Below are positions 13,637 to 22,753 of a stretch of 64,000 bases of DNA, in pieces. The stretch lies in contig NZ_WQNE01000004.1 of NCBI RefSeq assembly GCF_009759665.1, positions 1 to 64,000 on the forward strand. The letters run 5' to 3'. The notes beneath the pieces were generated by a model. It was given only the letters and a program-made list of their open reading frames with translations. It was not told the origin of the DNA and did not search any database. The position numbers and the translations under genes are program-made. The stretch comes from Bradyrhizobium cajani. GTDB lineage: Bacteria; Pseudomonadota; Alphaproteobacteria; Rhizobiales; Xanthobacteraceae. Position 1 is the first letter of the stretch. Each line of letters starts with the position of its first letter.

Positions 13637-16580
13637 ACACGCGCCGTACCTCGCTCTGCGTTTCCTTCACACGCGCCTCCAGCGACGAGAAGTCCGGCGT
13701 ATCGCCGGCGCGCGCCATCACGCGCAGGAGGTCGGTACCCGCGGTCTCAGGCTTGAAGCGGTCGCTGACGCAGAGCCGCAGGATCTGTGTGAGGTCGTGA
13801 TAGAGCCGCGCCGCGGCGCGCAATATCTCGGTTTCAGATTGCGCGAGCACGCCGAGCCGGCATGCATTGTCCAGCACTACCATCGTGCTGACGTCGAGGA
13901 TCTCCGGCATGTCATGGGCGTGCACGAGCTGGAGATATTGCGCGATGAAGTCGATGTCGACCATGCCGCCGGCGGCATATTTGAGATCCCAGCAATCGGC
14001 CTCGCCCTTCTCCTGGGCGATCGCGCGCCGCATGTCGGCGACGTCGTTGGCGGTGATTGCGGGATCGCGGCGGCGGGTCAGGACCTCGCGGATGACGCGC
14101 TCGATCCGTTCGCGGAACTCGGGCGAAGCCGATACCACGCGCGCCCGCGTCAGCGCCATGTGCTCCCAGGTCCAGGCCTCGTTGGCCTGGTAGTCCGCGA
14201 ACGAAACGAGGCTTGAGGCCACGGGACCAGCGCGCCCCGACGGACGCAGCCGCATGTCGATCTCGTAGAGAACGCCGTAATTGGTGCGCGTCGTGAAGGC
14301 GCTGATCAGGCGCTGGGTGAAGCGCGCGAAGTAATGCGCGCCTTGCAGCGACTTCGGCCCGTCCGAGTCCGGATTGTCGCTGTCGAAATCGTAGAGCAGG
14401 ATCAAATCGAGATCGGACGACGCCGTCATCTCGCGGCTGCCGAGCCGGCCCATGGCGATCACCGCGGTCTCCTGAGCCGTGATCCGGCCGTGCTGGACGG
14501 CGAAGCGATCGGCGACGAGGCCGTGCACGGTATGGACGATGCCTTCGGCGACGTCCGCAAAGGCCGTGCTCGCCTGCTGCGCCGAGACCGTCCCGGACAG
14601 GATGCGCGTACCGATCAGGAACAGGCTTTCCTGCCCGAACAGACGAAGGCGATCGAGAAATTCCTCATAGGAGTCCGCATCGCGCACGGTGGCCGCGAGG
14701 CGAGCCGACAGCTCCTGCCTGTCGGGCATCGCGCCGAAGAAGCGCGGATCGATCAGGCCGTCCATCAGCTGCGGCTGCCGCGCCAGCATCTCGCCGAGCC
14801 GCGGCGCCGCGCCGAGCACCAGCGCCACCAGCGCGACGAGATCGCGGTTCTGTCCGAGCAGTGTGATCAGCCGCCCGCCGCGCTGGAGCGCGCGGAGGAA
14901 ATGGTCGAAGGCCGCGACGGCGCGATCCGGCTCCTCGGCATGCGCAAGCCCGTCGATCAGGGCCGGGACGAACTCGACGAAGGCGCTCCGCGTCGCCTCA
15001 TTGCGGAACACACGATAGTCGCCGGTGATCCAGTCGCAGACGGTCTGTGCGAGGGCGGCGGGTTTCTTGAAGCCGAGCGTCGCCAGATGCTGCAGCAGGC
15101 GCGCGTCTTCGGGGCCGGCACGATAGTCGACCGCCGGCAGGTTTGCCGTGCCGGCCGGATCGTCGCCTTCGAACAGTTTTTCGTAATGCCCCTGCACGAT
15201 CTCGAGCTGGCGCAGCAGGTCGCGGGCAAAGGCTTCGCGATCCGGGTAGCCGAAGAACCAGGCAAAACGCTCGACCGCCTCCCTGTCCTCGGGCAATGCA
15301 TGGGTCTGCTCGTCGGCGATCATCTGGAGACGGTGCTCGACCCGGCGCAGGAATTCATAGGCCCGCGTCAGCTCGTCGCGTGCCTCGAAGGTGATCCAGT
15401 TGCTGGTGGCGAGCACGTCGAGGGCTTTGAGCGTCGGCCGCACCCGCAATTCCGGATGCCTGCCGCCGGCGATCAGTTGCTGCGTCTGCGCGAAGAACTC
15501 GATCTCACGGATGCCACCGCGCCCGACCTTGACGTTGTGGCCCTCGACTGCGATCTCGCTCTGGCCGCGATAGGTCTGCATCTGCCGCTTCATGTCGTGG
15601 ACGTCGGCAAGCGCGGCGAAGTCGAGATGCTTGCGCCAGACGAAGGGCGCGATCTCGGCAAGCAGCGCCTCGCCCGCCCCGGCATCGCCGGCGCAGGCGC
15701 GCGCCTTGATCATCGCGGCGCGCTCCCAGGTGCGCCCTTCCCGCTCGTAATAGTTCAGCGCGGCGTCGCGGGAGATCGCCACCTGCGTCGAGGACGGGTC
15801 GGGGCGCAGGCGCAGATCGACGCGGAAGACATAGCCGTCATAGGTGCGCTGCTGGAGGATGCGCGCCATTCCCTGCGTCAGCCGGACGAAGAACGGCTGC
15901 GGCTCGATATCCGCCGCCAGCGTCGTGGCGTCGGGATCGAAGAACACGATGAGGTCGATGTCGCTGGAATAGTTCAGCTCGCCCGCACCCATCTTGCCCA
16001 TCGCGAGCACGATCAGACCGCTGCCCTCCTCCGGAGCTTCGGGATTGGGCGGCGAGAGCTTGCCACGTGCGGCTTCCTGCCGCAGCAGGTACCGGAGCGC
16101 CGCCTGCACCGAGGACACTGCGACGTCGGTCAACGCCGCCGTCACCCGCATCACCGGCCAGACCCCGCCGATGTCGCAGAGCGCGGTCAGGAGCGCAGTT
16201 TCCGCCTTCATGCGGCGAAGCAGCCGCATCACCTCGGCTTCGTCGGATGCCGCCAGCACCGCGCCTCTCGCCTCTGCGATGAGCGCCGGCAGATGCGCAT
16301 CCGGATCGCATTCGAGCAGCCGGATCAGGCGCAAGGGATCGGCGCGCACCAGATCGAACAGATAGGGCGAGAACTCCGCGATGCCGGTCAAGATATCCCG
16401 CGCGAAGGGATGAACCAGCAGGGCTTCGAGACGGGCCGATTGCGCCGGCTCGAGCTCGGCCAGCCAATTCCCAAAGCGTCTGTCGTCGGTTGTGGAAGCG
16501 GCAACACAGGGAGCCTCCGCGAAGCGTGCGGCGAGGCTCTCACCATGCTTGTCCGCGTTTCCCGGCGCGGAGTGGTTCAT
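13611..16580 (-). CDS. glnE: Bifunctional glutamine synthetase adenylyltransferase/deadenylase
   Basis: A 989-residue GlnE that adds or removes AMP on glutamine synthetase under control of PII and glutamine. There are two nucleotidyltransferase domains: GKMGAGELNYSSDIDLIVFF in the N-terminal half (deadenylase) and GRLGSREMTASSDLDLILL in the C-terminal half (adenylylase), each with the D-x-D metal pair. The length is normal for the family. Its ATG overlaps the stop of the upstream histidine kinase by four bases, so it is the last gene of a regulator-kinase-glnE operon. The 3' end overlaps fdsD on the other strand. Confidence 0.96.
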   Translation of the reverse strand: MNHSAPGNADKHGESLAARFAEAPCVAASTTDDRRFGNWLAELEPAQSARLEALLVHPFARDILTGIAEFSPYLFDLVRADPLRLIRLLECDPDAHLPALIAEARGAVLAASDEAEVMRLLRRMKAETALLTALCDIGGVWPVMRVTAALTDVAVSSVQAALRYLLRQEAARGKLSPPNPEAPEEGSGLIVLAMGKMGAGELNYSSDIDLIVFFDPDATTLAADIEPQPFFVRLTQGMARILQQRTYDGYVFRVDLRLRPDPSSTQVAISRDAALNYYEREGRTWERAAMIKARACAGDAGAGEALLAEIAPFVWRKHLDFAALADVHDMKRQMQTYRGQSEIAVEGHNVKVGRGGIREIEFFAQTQQLIAGGRHPELRVRPTLKALDVLATSNWITFEARDELTRAYEFLRRVEHRLQMIADEQTHALPEDREAVERFAWFFGYPDREAFARDLLRQLEIVQGHYEKLFEGDDPAGTANLPAVDYRAGPEDARLLQHLATLGFKKPAALAQTVCDWITGDYRVFRNEATRSAFVEFVPALIDGLAHAEEPDRAVAAFDHFLRALQRGGRLITLLGQNRDLVALVALVLGAAPRLGEMLARQPQLMDGLIDPRFFGAMPDRQELSARLAATVRDADSYEEFLDRLRLFGQESLFLIGTRILSGTVSAQQASTAFADVAEGIVHTVHGLVADRFAVQHGRITAQETAVIAMGRLGSREMTASSDLDLILLYDFDSDNPDSDGPKSLQGAHYFARFTQRLISAFTTRTNYGVLYEIDMRLRPSGRAGPVASSLVSFADYQANEAWTWEHMALTRARVVSASPEFRERIERVIREVLTRRRDPAITANDVADMRRAIAQEKGEADCWDLKYAAGGMVDIDFIAQYLQLVHAHDMPEILDVSTMVVLDNACRLGVLAQSETEILRAAARLYHDLTQILRLCVSDRFKPETAGTDLLRVMARAGDTPDFSSLEARVKETQSEVRRVFRTLLERT

Positions 16581-18037
16581 GCCACCTTCTGTGGCACATC
16601 CGGCATTGGAGGAGCAACCCTGTCGCTGGCGCCCGCGCGCGCCGGCAGCACCAGCGTGGCGACGAGACCAGGCTGGGCATCGCTCAGCCGCAATTCGCCG
16701 CCATGAAGCGTGGCAACCGCGGAGGCGAGGCTGAGGCCGAGGCCGGAGCCCGGCAGTGTGCGGCTGGCTTCCAGCCGGACGAATCGCTCGACGACGTGCT
16801 TGCGATCCGCTTCCGGGATGCCGGGACCGCGGTCGACGACGCTGAGCAGCACCTGGTCGCCCTCGCGCCGCGCCTCGATCGTGATCTGCCGCGCGTCCAT
16901 GTTGACCACGGTTCCGCCGGTTTGCGCCGCCGGCTTGCCGTACTTGATCGCGTTCTCGACGAGATTGGCGAGCGCCTGGCTGATCAGCTCGCGGTTGGCG
17001 TGAACCGGCGTCGGATCGGCCCTGACCTTCAGGGTCATGTCGTCGTCCTCGGCGAGCGGCTCGTAGAGCTCGTGGATGCCCTGGGCGACATCGGCCGCGT
17101 CGAAATCGTCCATGTTGCCGCGCGCCTGGCCGGATTCTGCACGCGCGATCATCAGCAGCGCATTGAAGGTGCGGATCAGGCCGTCGGATTCCTCGATGGT
17201 CCGCTCCAGCGCGGCGCGGTAATCGGCCTCGGTGCCCGATTTCGCCAGCGCCTCCTCGGCGCGGTTGCGCAGCCGCGTCAGCGGCGTCTTGAGATCGTGG
17301 GCGATGTTGTCGGAGACCTCCTTCAGCCCCGCCATCAGCGCCTCGATCCGCTCCAGCATGGCGTTGAGGTTCTCGGCGAGGCGGTCAAGCTCGTCGCCGC
17401 TGCGCCCGACCGGCAGGCGCTCGCTGAGGTCGCCGGTCATGATGCGCTGGGTCGTGCCGGTCATGGCGTCGATGCGGGTCAAGACGCGGCGCGCGACGAA
17501 GATGCCGCCGCCGAGCCCGAGCACCACCACGATCAGGACCGACCATTGCGCTGCCTTGGCCACGATGCCGAACAGGCGCCGCCGCTCGTCGAGATCGCGG
17601 CCGATCAGCAGGCGAAAGCCGTTCTCGAGCTCGGTGACACGGACGAGCGCGCGATGGTCGCGTTCGTCAGCATCCTCGATCCGCCGATAGGCGGTCTCGG
17701 ACCAGCCGCGCGTCGCCATCACGCCGGGCGCGAGGGAGCCGACATTGCCGGCCACCGCCTGCCCGGTCGGCGTCGTCACAAGATAGAGGTTGGCGCCCGG
17801 CCGCAGCGCCCGGTACTCGATCGTTCGCACGAGGCGGACCAAGCCGCCGCGATCATAGATCTCGTTGATCTCCGAGGTCTCGGAATTCACCGTCTGCGTG
17901 ATTTCCTCGGTGATCAACCGCCGCGTATTCCAGGCGAAATAGGCCAGCAGCGAGGCCGCGAACATCGCGAACAGCAATAGATAGACCAGCGTCAGCCGGA
18001 ATGCCGTGGTGCGGACGAGTTTACCGAATGCCGTCAC
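16577..18037 (-). CDS. HAMP-containing sensor histidine kinase (glnE operon)
   Basis: A 486-residue inner-membrane kinase: TM1 about 14-36, a periplasmic domain of about 125 residues, TM2 about 165-185, HAMP 185-235, HisKA with NIAHDLKTPLTRL (H247), and an ATPase domain with NLVENAIKYG, DRGPGIP and GSGLGLSLA. It overlaps its response regulator gene by 17 bases and glnE by 4. The same order (degP, regulator, kinase, glnE) is recalled from Sinorhizobium, where these are uncharacterised regulators. The signal is unknown; the position next to degP hints at envelope sensing. Confidence 0.92.
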   Translation of the reverse strand: MTAFGKLVRTTAFRLTLVYLLLFAMFAASLLAYFAWNTRRLITEEITQTVNSETSEINEIYDRGGLVRLVRTIEYRALRPGANLYLVTTPTGQAVAGNVGSLAPGVMATRGWSETAYRRIEDADERDHRALVRVTELENGFRLLIGRDLDERRRLFGIVAKAAQWSVLIVVVLGLGGGIFVARRVLTRIDAMTGTTQRIMTGDLSERLPVGRSGDELDRLAENLNAMLERIEALMAGLKEVSDNIAHDLKTPLTRLRNRAEEALAKSGTEADYRAALERTIEESDGLIRTFNALLMIARAESGQARGNMDDFDAADVAQGIHELYEPLAEDDDMTLKVRADPTPVHANRELISQALANLVENAIKYGKPAAQTGGTVVNMDARQITIEARREGDQVLLSVVDRGPGIPEADRKHVVERFVRLEASRTLPGSGLGLSLASAVATLHGGELRLSDAQPGLVATLVLPARAGASDRVAPPMPDVPQKVA

Positions 18038-18701
18038 GGATCATGTACCCGGCGCCGCGGATCGTGTGCAGCAGCGGCCGCTCGAAACCCTTGTCGATCT
18101 TGGAGCGCAGCCGCGAAATGTGCACGTCGATCACGTTGGTCTGCGGATCGAAATGATAGTCCCAGACATTTTCCAGCAGCATGGTGCGGGTCACCACCTG
18201 GCCGGCATGCTTCATCAGATATTCGAGCAACCGGAATTCGCGCGGCTGGAGCGTCAGCTCGTCCTTGCCGCGGGCAACGCGGTGCGACAGCCGGTCGAGC
18301 TCGAGATCGCCGACGCGGTAGAGCGTGTCCTCGGCAGGTCCCCCGCGGCGACGCGACAGCACCTCGACCCGGGCCAGGAGCTCGGCGAAGGAATAGGGCT
18401 TCGGCAGATAGTCGTCGCCGCCGGCCCGCAGGCCCTTGATGCGGTCATCGACCTGTCCGAGCGCGGACAGAATCAGAACCGGCGTCGTCTTGTCCTTGTC
18501 GCGCAGCGCGCCGATCAGCGACAGCCCGTCGCGCTTGGGCAGCATCCGGTCCACCACCAGCACATCGTAATCGCCGTTCTCGGCCATGGCGAGGCCTTCC
18601 TCGCCGTCGGCGGCGTGGTCGGCAATGTGTCCGACTTCGCGAAACGCCTTCACGAGGTAGTCGGCGGACTCGCGGTCGTCTTCAATGATGAGGAGGCGCA
18701 T
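18021..18701 (-). CDS. OmpR-family response regulator (glnE operon)
   Basis: A 226-residue regulator. The receiver domain has acidic D8/D9, phospho-acceptor D51 (LVVDRMLP) and K in YLPKPYSF. The C-terminal winged helix ends with the typical GAGYMI turn. ATG 18701 (MRLLIIEDD) is the family start; an in-frame start 30 bases upstream adds ten atypical residues. It is paired with the overlapping kinase gene downstream. Its targets are not visible here. Confidence 0.92.
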   Translation of the reverse strand: MRLLIIEDDRESADYLVKAFREVGHIADHAADGEEGLAMAENGDYDVLVVDRMLPKRDGLSLIGALRDKDKTTPVLILSALGQVDDRIKGLRAGGDDYLPKPYSFAELLARVEVLSRRRGGPAEDTLYRVGDLELDRLSHRVARGKDELTLQPREFRLLEYLMKHAGQVVTRTMLLENVWDYHFDPQTNVIDVHISRLRSKIDKGFERPLLHTIRGAGYMIRDGIR

Positions 18702-18795
18702 CGTGCGTTCGGCGGCGGTCAAGGAGGTCAACCTTCTCTAAACATGGCGCGAGCGGCAATCGCATGCAAGCCGAGCGGAAGAGTCCCGAAACGAG

Positions 18796-18834
18796 AAAAA
18801 GGCGGGCGGTGAAGCTGGGGGGACTCCACCGCCC
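18796..18834 (-). terminator. Probable intrinsic terminator of degP
   Basis: On the minus strand an 8-bp perfect stem (GGGCGGTG/CACCGCCC at 18804-18811 and 18827-18834) is followed by GCC and a run of five Ts. It lies about 165 bases past the degP stop and before the response regulator gene, separating the two units. Confidence 0.6.
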
Positions 18835-18976
18835 TAGGCCTTCCGACGGAGGGGGGCGTAATTCCACCGGAAGGTAGACAGGGGGAGCAAACGTTGCGCT
18901 GCTCCCCAGAGGGGCGCCGACGGCGGGGGCGACTGATGCCGGCGACACCCCTCATCTCTCAAGCTCCTGAAGGCCC

Positions 18977-19008
18977 TAGCCCTTGATTAGCCCTTGATTA
19001 GCCCTTGG
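18977..19008. repeat. 11-bp tandem repeat across the degP stop codon
   Basis: TAGCCCTTGAT occurs twice in tandem plus a third partial copy. The degP stop codon (18998-19000) lies inside the array, so slippage has multiplied the last bases of the gene. Confidence 0.75.
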
Positions 19009-20578
19009 CGATGGGCACTGCGACGAAGCGCGACTGGCCGCCGCTCTTCACGCGCATCAGGACGCTGTTCTTGTTGTCGGTCCGCGCCGTGTTGATGGCG
19101 TCGCGGACTTCGCCGGCGGTGCTGACGCTCTTGCCGCCGACTTCGAGAATCACGTCGCCTTCCTTGAAGCCGCGTTCGGCCGCGGCACTCTTCGGATCGA
19201 CTTCGGTGACCACGACGCCTTCCTTGCCGGCACCGGCCACGGAATTGGCCGGCGCAACGGTCATGCCGAGCTTGGGCACGTCGGTGCCGCGGGGCGCAGC
19301 CTTGCCGCTGTCATTGTCGTTGTCGGCCTTGGCCTGGACCGTGTTCGGCAGCTGGCCGAGGGTGAGGTTCACGACCTTGTCCTGGCCCTTGTGCAGCACG
19401 TTGAGCTTCACGGTCGCGCCGGGCGCCATGCCACCGATGGTGCGCGCGAGCTCGCGGGCATCCTTGACGGATTCGCCGTTGACCGCGGTGATCACGTCGC
19501 CGGACTCGATGCCGGCCTTGGCCGCCGGACCGTTGGCCTGCGGTTCCGCCACCAGCGCGCCTTCGGCCTTCTTCATGCCGAGGCTGTCGGCGATGTCTGA
19601 GGTCACCGGCTGGATCTGCACGCCGATCCAGCCGCGGCTGACCGAGCCCTTGTCCTTGAGCTGGGCCACCACGCTCTTCACGGTGTTGGCCGGAATCGAG
19701 AACGCGATGCCGACGCTGCCACCGGAGGGCGAGTAGATCGCGGTGTTGACGCCCATCACCTCGCCTTCGGTGTTGAAGGCCGGACCGCCGGAATTGCCCT
19801 TGTTCACGGGCGCGTCGATCTGGATGAAATCGTCATACGGACCGTTGCCGATGTCGCGGCCGCTGGCCGAGACGATGCCCGCGGTCACGGTGCCACCGAG
19901 GCCGAACGGGTTGCCGACCGCGAGCACCCAGTCGCCGATCCGCGGCTTGCCGTCGGCAAGCTTGGCGAACGGGAAGTTCGAGCTGCCCTCGACCTTGATC
20001 AAAGCGAGGTCGGTGCGCTGGTCGGTGCCGATCACCTTGGCGGTATAGGTCTTGCCGTCGTCGGTCGTGACCTCGACCTTGTCGGCGCCGTCGACCACGT
20101 GGTTGTTGGTCACGGCATAGCCGTCAGCCGAGATGAAGAAGCCGGAGCCCTGGCCCTGCACGACGCGGCCACGACCGCCGCCCTTCAGACCGGGAATGCC
20201 GTCCGGACCGCCGAAGCGGCGGAAGAAGCGCTCCATCGGCGAGCCCGGCTGGAACGGCGAGGAGGAATCATCGCCGTCATCGTTGCTCGCGGTCTTCTCC
20301 TTGATGTTGACCTTCACCGAGATCACCGACGGCTTCACGCGCTCGACGATGTCGGCGAAACCGATCGGACGCTCGACCTTGCGGACCTCGTTGTTCACCT
20401 GCGCATGCGCCGGGCTCGAGAACAGGTCGGCCGGCGAGCGCGACGGGCCAAAGCCGTAGGCGGCGGCGCCGAGGCCGGCGACGACCGAGGCCATCAGCGC
20501 GATCCTGCGCGCGGAGAACACCGACCGGCGCGGCTGCCGGTAGGACGGAAGGTTCGAGAGGTCGGGACGGTCGGTCAT
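18998..20578 (-). CDS. degP: Periplasmic serine protease/chaperone, Do family
   Basis: A 526-residue HtrA-type protease that degrades or refolds damaged envelope proteins. An N-terminal basic segment and one hydrophobic helix (about 25-44) target it to the periplasm, with a possible AHA-QV cleavage near residue 60. The catalytic triad is H160 (TNNHVVDG), D190 (RTDLALIKV) and S263 (KGNSGGPA). Two PDZ domains follow (about 300-395 and 420-520). A glycine-rich linker and an acidic stretch (NDDGDDSSS) precede the protease. It stands alone between a terminator and the chemoreceptor gene. Confidence 0.95.
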   Translation of the reverse strand: MTDRPDLSNLPSYRQPRRSVFSARRIALMASVVAGLGAAAYGFGPSRSPADLFSSPAHAQVNNEVRKVERPIGFADIVERVKPSVISVKVNIKEKTASNDDGDDSSSPFQPGSPMERFFRRFGGPDGIPGLKGGGRGRVVQGQGSGFFISADGYAVTNNHVVDGADKVEVTTDDGKTYTAKVIGTDQRTDLALIKVEGSSNFPFAKLADGKPRIGDWVLAVGNPFGLGGTVTAGIVSASGRDIGNGPYDDFIQIDAPVNKGNSGGPAFNTEGEVMGVNTAIYSPSGGSVGIAFSIPANTVKSVVAQLKDKGSVSRGWIGVQIQPVTSDIADSLGMKKAEGALVAEPQANGPAAKAGIESGDVITAVNGESVKDARELARTIGGMAPGATVKLNVLHKGQDKVVNLTLGQLPNTVQAKADNDNDSGKAAPRGTDVPKLGMTVAPANSVAGAGKEGVVVTEVDPKSAAAERGFKEGDVILEVGGKSVSTAGEVRDAINTARTDNKNSVLMRVKSGGQSRFVAVPIAKG

Positions 20579-20799
20579 GCAGAGATCTCCAGGGCCTTGA
20601 AATCCATTTGGTGCCTGATGGCGGCACGTTACGATCCTGAAGATGGGGGCTCGCGCCTTACCATGCGCTGGCGGCGGGGTTAAACTTTCGTAATGAAGGG
20701 TCGCGTCGATGCGGCAGTTTATCGCAGGCCGAAAATGCTGGCCTGACAGGAACTTAGTCGGGTTCCGGTGACGGACGCCCAGAGCGTGTACGGGCGATG

Positions 20800-22143
20800 C
20801 TAGCTCGCCCTGACGCTGACGATGAATTCGTCGACTTCGCGCTTCAGCGTCTCGGCCTGCCGCGACAGATCGACGGCGGAATCGCGGGCCTCGGCGGCCA
20901 TGCGCCCGGTCTGCGCGGAGGTCGAGGTGATCTGGACGATGTGATTGGAGACGTCGAGCGTGCCGTGCGCGGCATCCTGCGCGCTGCGCGTGATCTCCTG
21001 CGTGGCGTTGCGCTGCTGGGCGGTGTCGACCTCGATGCCGGACATGATCGAGGAGATTTCCGACAGCGTCCTGGAGATGCCGTCAATGGCGCCGCGCGTC
21101 TCGGCGGTGATGCCCTGGATGCTGGCGACGTGCGAGGTGATCTCCTCCGTCGCCTTGCTGGTCTGGTGCGCCAGATTCTTCACCTCGGAGGCAACCACCG
21201 CAAACCCCTTGCCGGCCTCCCCGGCCCGCGCCGCCTCGATGGTGGCGTTGAGCGCGAGCAGATTGGTCTGCGAGGCGATCGCCTGCACGAGCTGCACGAC
21301 CTCGCCGATCTTGTCGGCGGCATCCGACAGGGTGTGGATGGTGTCGCGGCTCTTCTCGGCCTGCGTCGCGGCCCCCTCGGCGCGCTGGGTCGCATCCGTG
21401 ACGCGGCGGCTGATCGTGCCGATCGAATTCGTCATCTCCTCGGCCGAGCCCGCGACAGTCTGGACGCTGGTGCTGGCCTGGCTCGCGGCGCTCGCCACCG
21501 CATTGGCCTTGGTGCTGGTGTCGTTGGCCGTCCGCGACAGCGTCTCGGCGTTGCTCTTCAGATGCACGGCCGACGATGCCACGCTGTCGACGACGCTGGC
21601 GACGAGATCGTTGAAACGCCTGATCCGGTCGTCCAGGAATGTCGACCGCTCGGCCTGGTGCTGCGCTTCGCGGAGTTGCTGTTCGGTGAGGCGCCGCCGC
21701 TCGAGGCCGTTGGTCTTGAAGACCTCCAGCGCGCCGGCGAGCAGGCCGATCTCGTTGGTGCCGCCGAGCCCCGGAACCGGCGTCTCGAACTTCTGGTCGG
21801 CAACCTCGCGCATGGCATGCACGATCGCCGCCAGGGGATTGAGGATGCCGTTGCGCACGGCGAACCAGGTGGTGAGGCAGATCGCGAAGGCGACAACGGC
21901 GATCACGCCGCAGGCGATCAGGAAATACGAGAACGCCGTCTGGGCCTGCTGGTAGATCTGCATCGCGTGCTCGCGCGCGGGCCCACTGAGCGCGGCGAAG
22001 TCCGACGACAGGCTGGTGATTTCGTTGTTGAGATAGAGCACCGCGACAAAGCCGGTGCCGCCGCCGATGCCCAGCAAGAACAATAATGCGGCGACGACGG
22101 CGCCGACCAGGAAGCGGATCGTCAGATTGCTGTTCGCGAACAT
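20800..22143 (-). CDS. Methyl-accepting chemotaxis protein
   Basis: A 447-residue chemoreceptor. TM1 (about 10-37) and TM2 (about 73-97) leave a short periplasmic loop of about 35 residues, too small for a classical ligand-binding domain. HAMP follows, then a signalling domain whose hairpin tip reads [30 protein letters not shown]. No CheR-binding pentapeptide is visible at the C-terminus (IVSVRAS). It may sense membrane or redox state rather than a solute. It interrupts the ccm-degP gene order. Confidence 0.93.
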   Translation of the reverse strand: MFANSNLTIRFLVGAVVAALLFLLGIGGGTGFVAVLYLNNEITSLSSDFAALSGPAREHAMQIYQQAQTAFSYFLIACGVIAVVAFAICLTTWFAVRNGILNPLAAIVHAMREVADQKFETPVPGLGGTNEIGLLAGALEVFKTNGLERRRLTEQQLREAQHQAERSTFLDDRIRRFNDLVASVVDSVASSAVHLKSNAETLSRTANDTSTKANAVASAASQASTSVQTVAGSAEEMTNSIGTISRRVTDATQRAEGAATQAEKSRDTIHTLSDAADKIGEVVQLVQAIASQTNLLALNATIEAARAGEAGKGFAVVASEVKNLAHQTSKATEEITSHVASIQGITAETRGAIDGISRTLSEISSIMSGIEVDTAQQRNATQEITRSAQDAAHGTLDVSNHIVQITSTSAQTGRMAAEARDSAVDLSRQAETLKREVDEFIVSVRAS

Positions 22144-22266
22144 CGGGGGACTCAGAGTCTGGAATCGGATCTCGCGACAAGCTTCCAGACAAAGGTCAAC
22201 ATACCATGAAGCGCGCGGCGACCGGCCGCCTACGTATCGTTACGTAGCCACGACGACATCAGGCAG

Positions 22267-22749
22267 TCAGGAAGATTTGGCGTCGTCCGACATCAATGCC
22301 GCGAGCCTCGCCTCTTCATCCGGCGTGAGCGGCGGCGCTGGTAGGTCTGCACCGCTCCGCGAGCGACGCCGGATTTGCAGCCACAGCGCCAGGCCGCCGC
22401 CGATCAGCAGCAGCGGTGCGAGCAGCCACAACAGCATGGTCTGGCCCTCGAAGCGCGGCTTGAGCAGCACGAACTCGCCGTAGCGCGCGACCAGGAAGTC
22501 GAGCACCTGCGAATTGCTGTCGCCGGCCGCGATCCGTTCGCGCACCAGCAGGCGCAAATCGCGCGCGAGCGGCGCGTCGGAATCGTCGATCGACTGGTTC
22601 TGGCAGACCATGCAGCGCAGCTCGCGCGACAGGTCCCGCGCGCGCGCCTCCTTCGCCGGATCCGACATGATCTCGTCGGGCTGCACCGCGTGGGCCGCAG
22701 GACATGCCAGCAGCACCAGCGTGACGATCGCGGCCATCATCCGGCGCAT
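22267..22749 (-). CDS. ccmH: Cytochrome c maturation thiol-reductase subunit CcmH/CycL
   Basis: A 160-residue periplasmic, membrane-anchored protein that keeps apocytochrome c haem-binding cysteines reduced. A signal peptide is cut near AHA-VQ (residue 21). LRCMVCQNQSI carries the redox pair C46/C49. A C-terminal helix (MLLWLLAPLLLIGGGLALWL) anchors it. It is the last gene of the ccmI-E-F-H (cycHJKL) operon, 4 bp after ccmF. Confidence 0.95.
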   Translation of the reverse strand: MRRMMAAIVTLVLLACPAAHAVQPDEIMSDPAKEARARDLSRELRCMVCQNQSIDDSDAPLARDLRLLVRERIAAGDSNSQVLDFLVARYGEFVLLKPRFEGQTMLLWLLAPLLLIGGGLALWLQIRRRSRSGADLPAPPLTPDEEARLAALMSDDAKSS

Positions 22750-22753
22750 CGGA

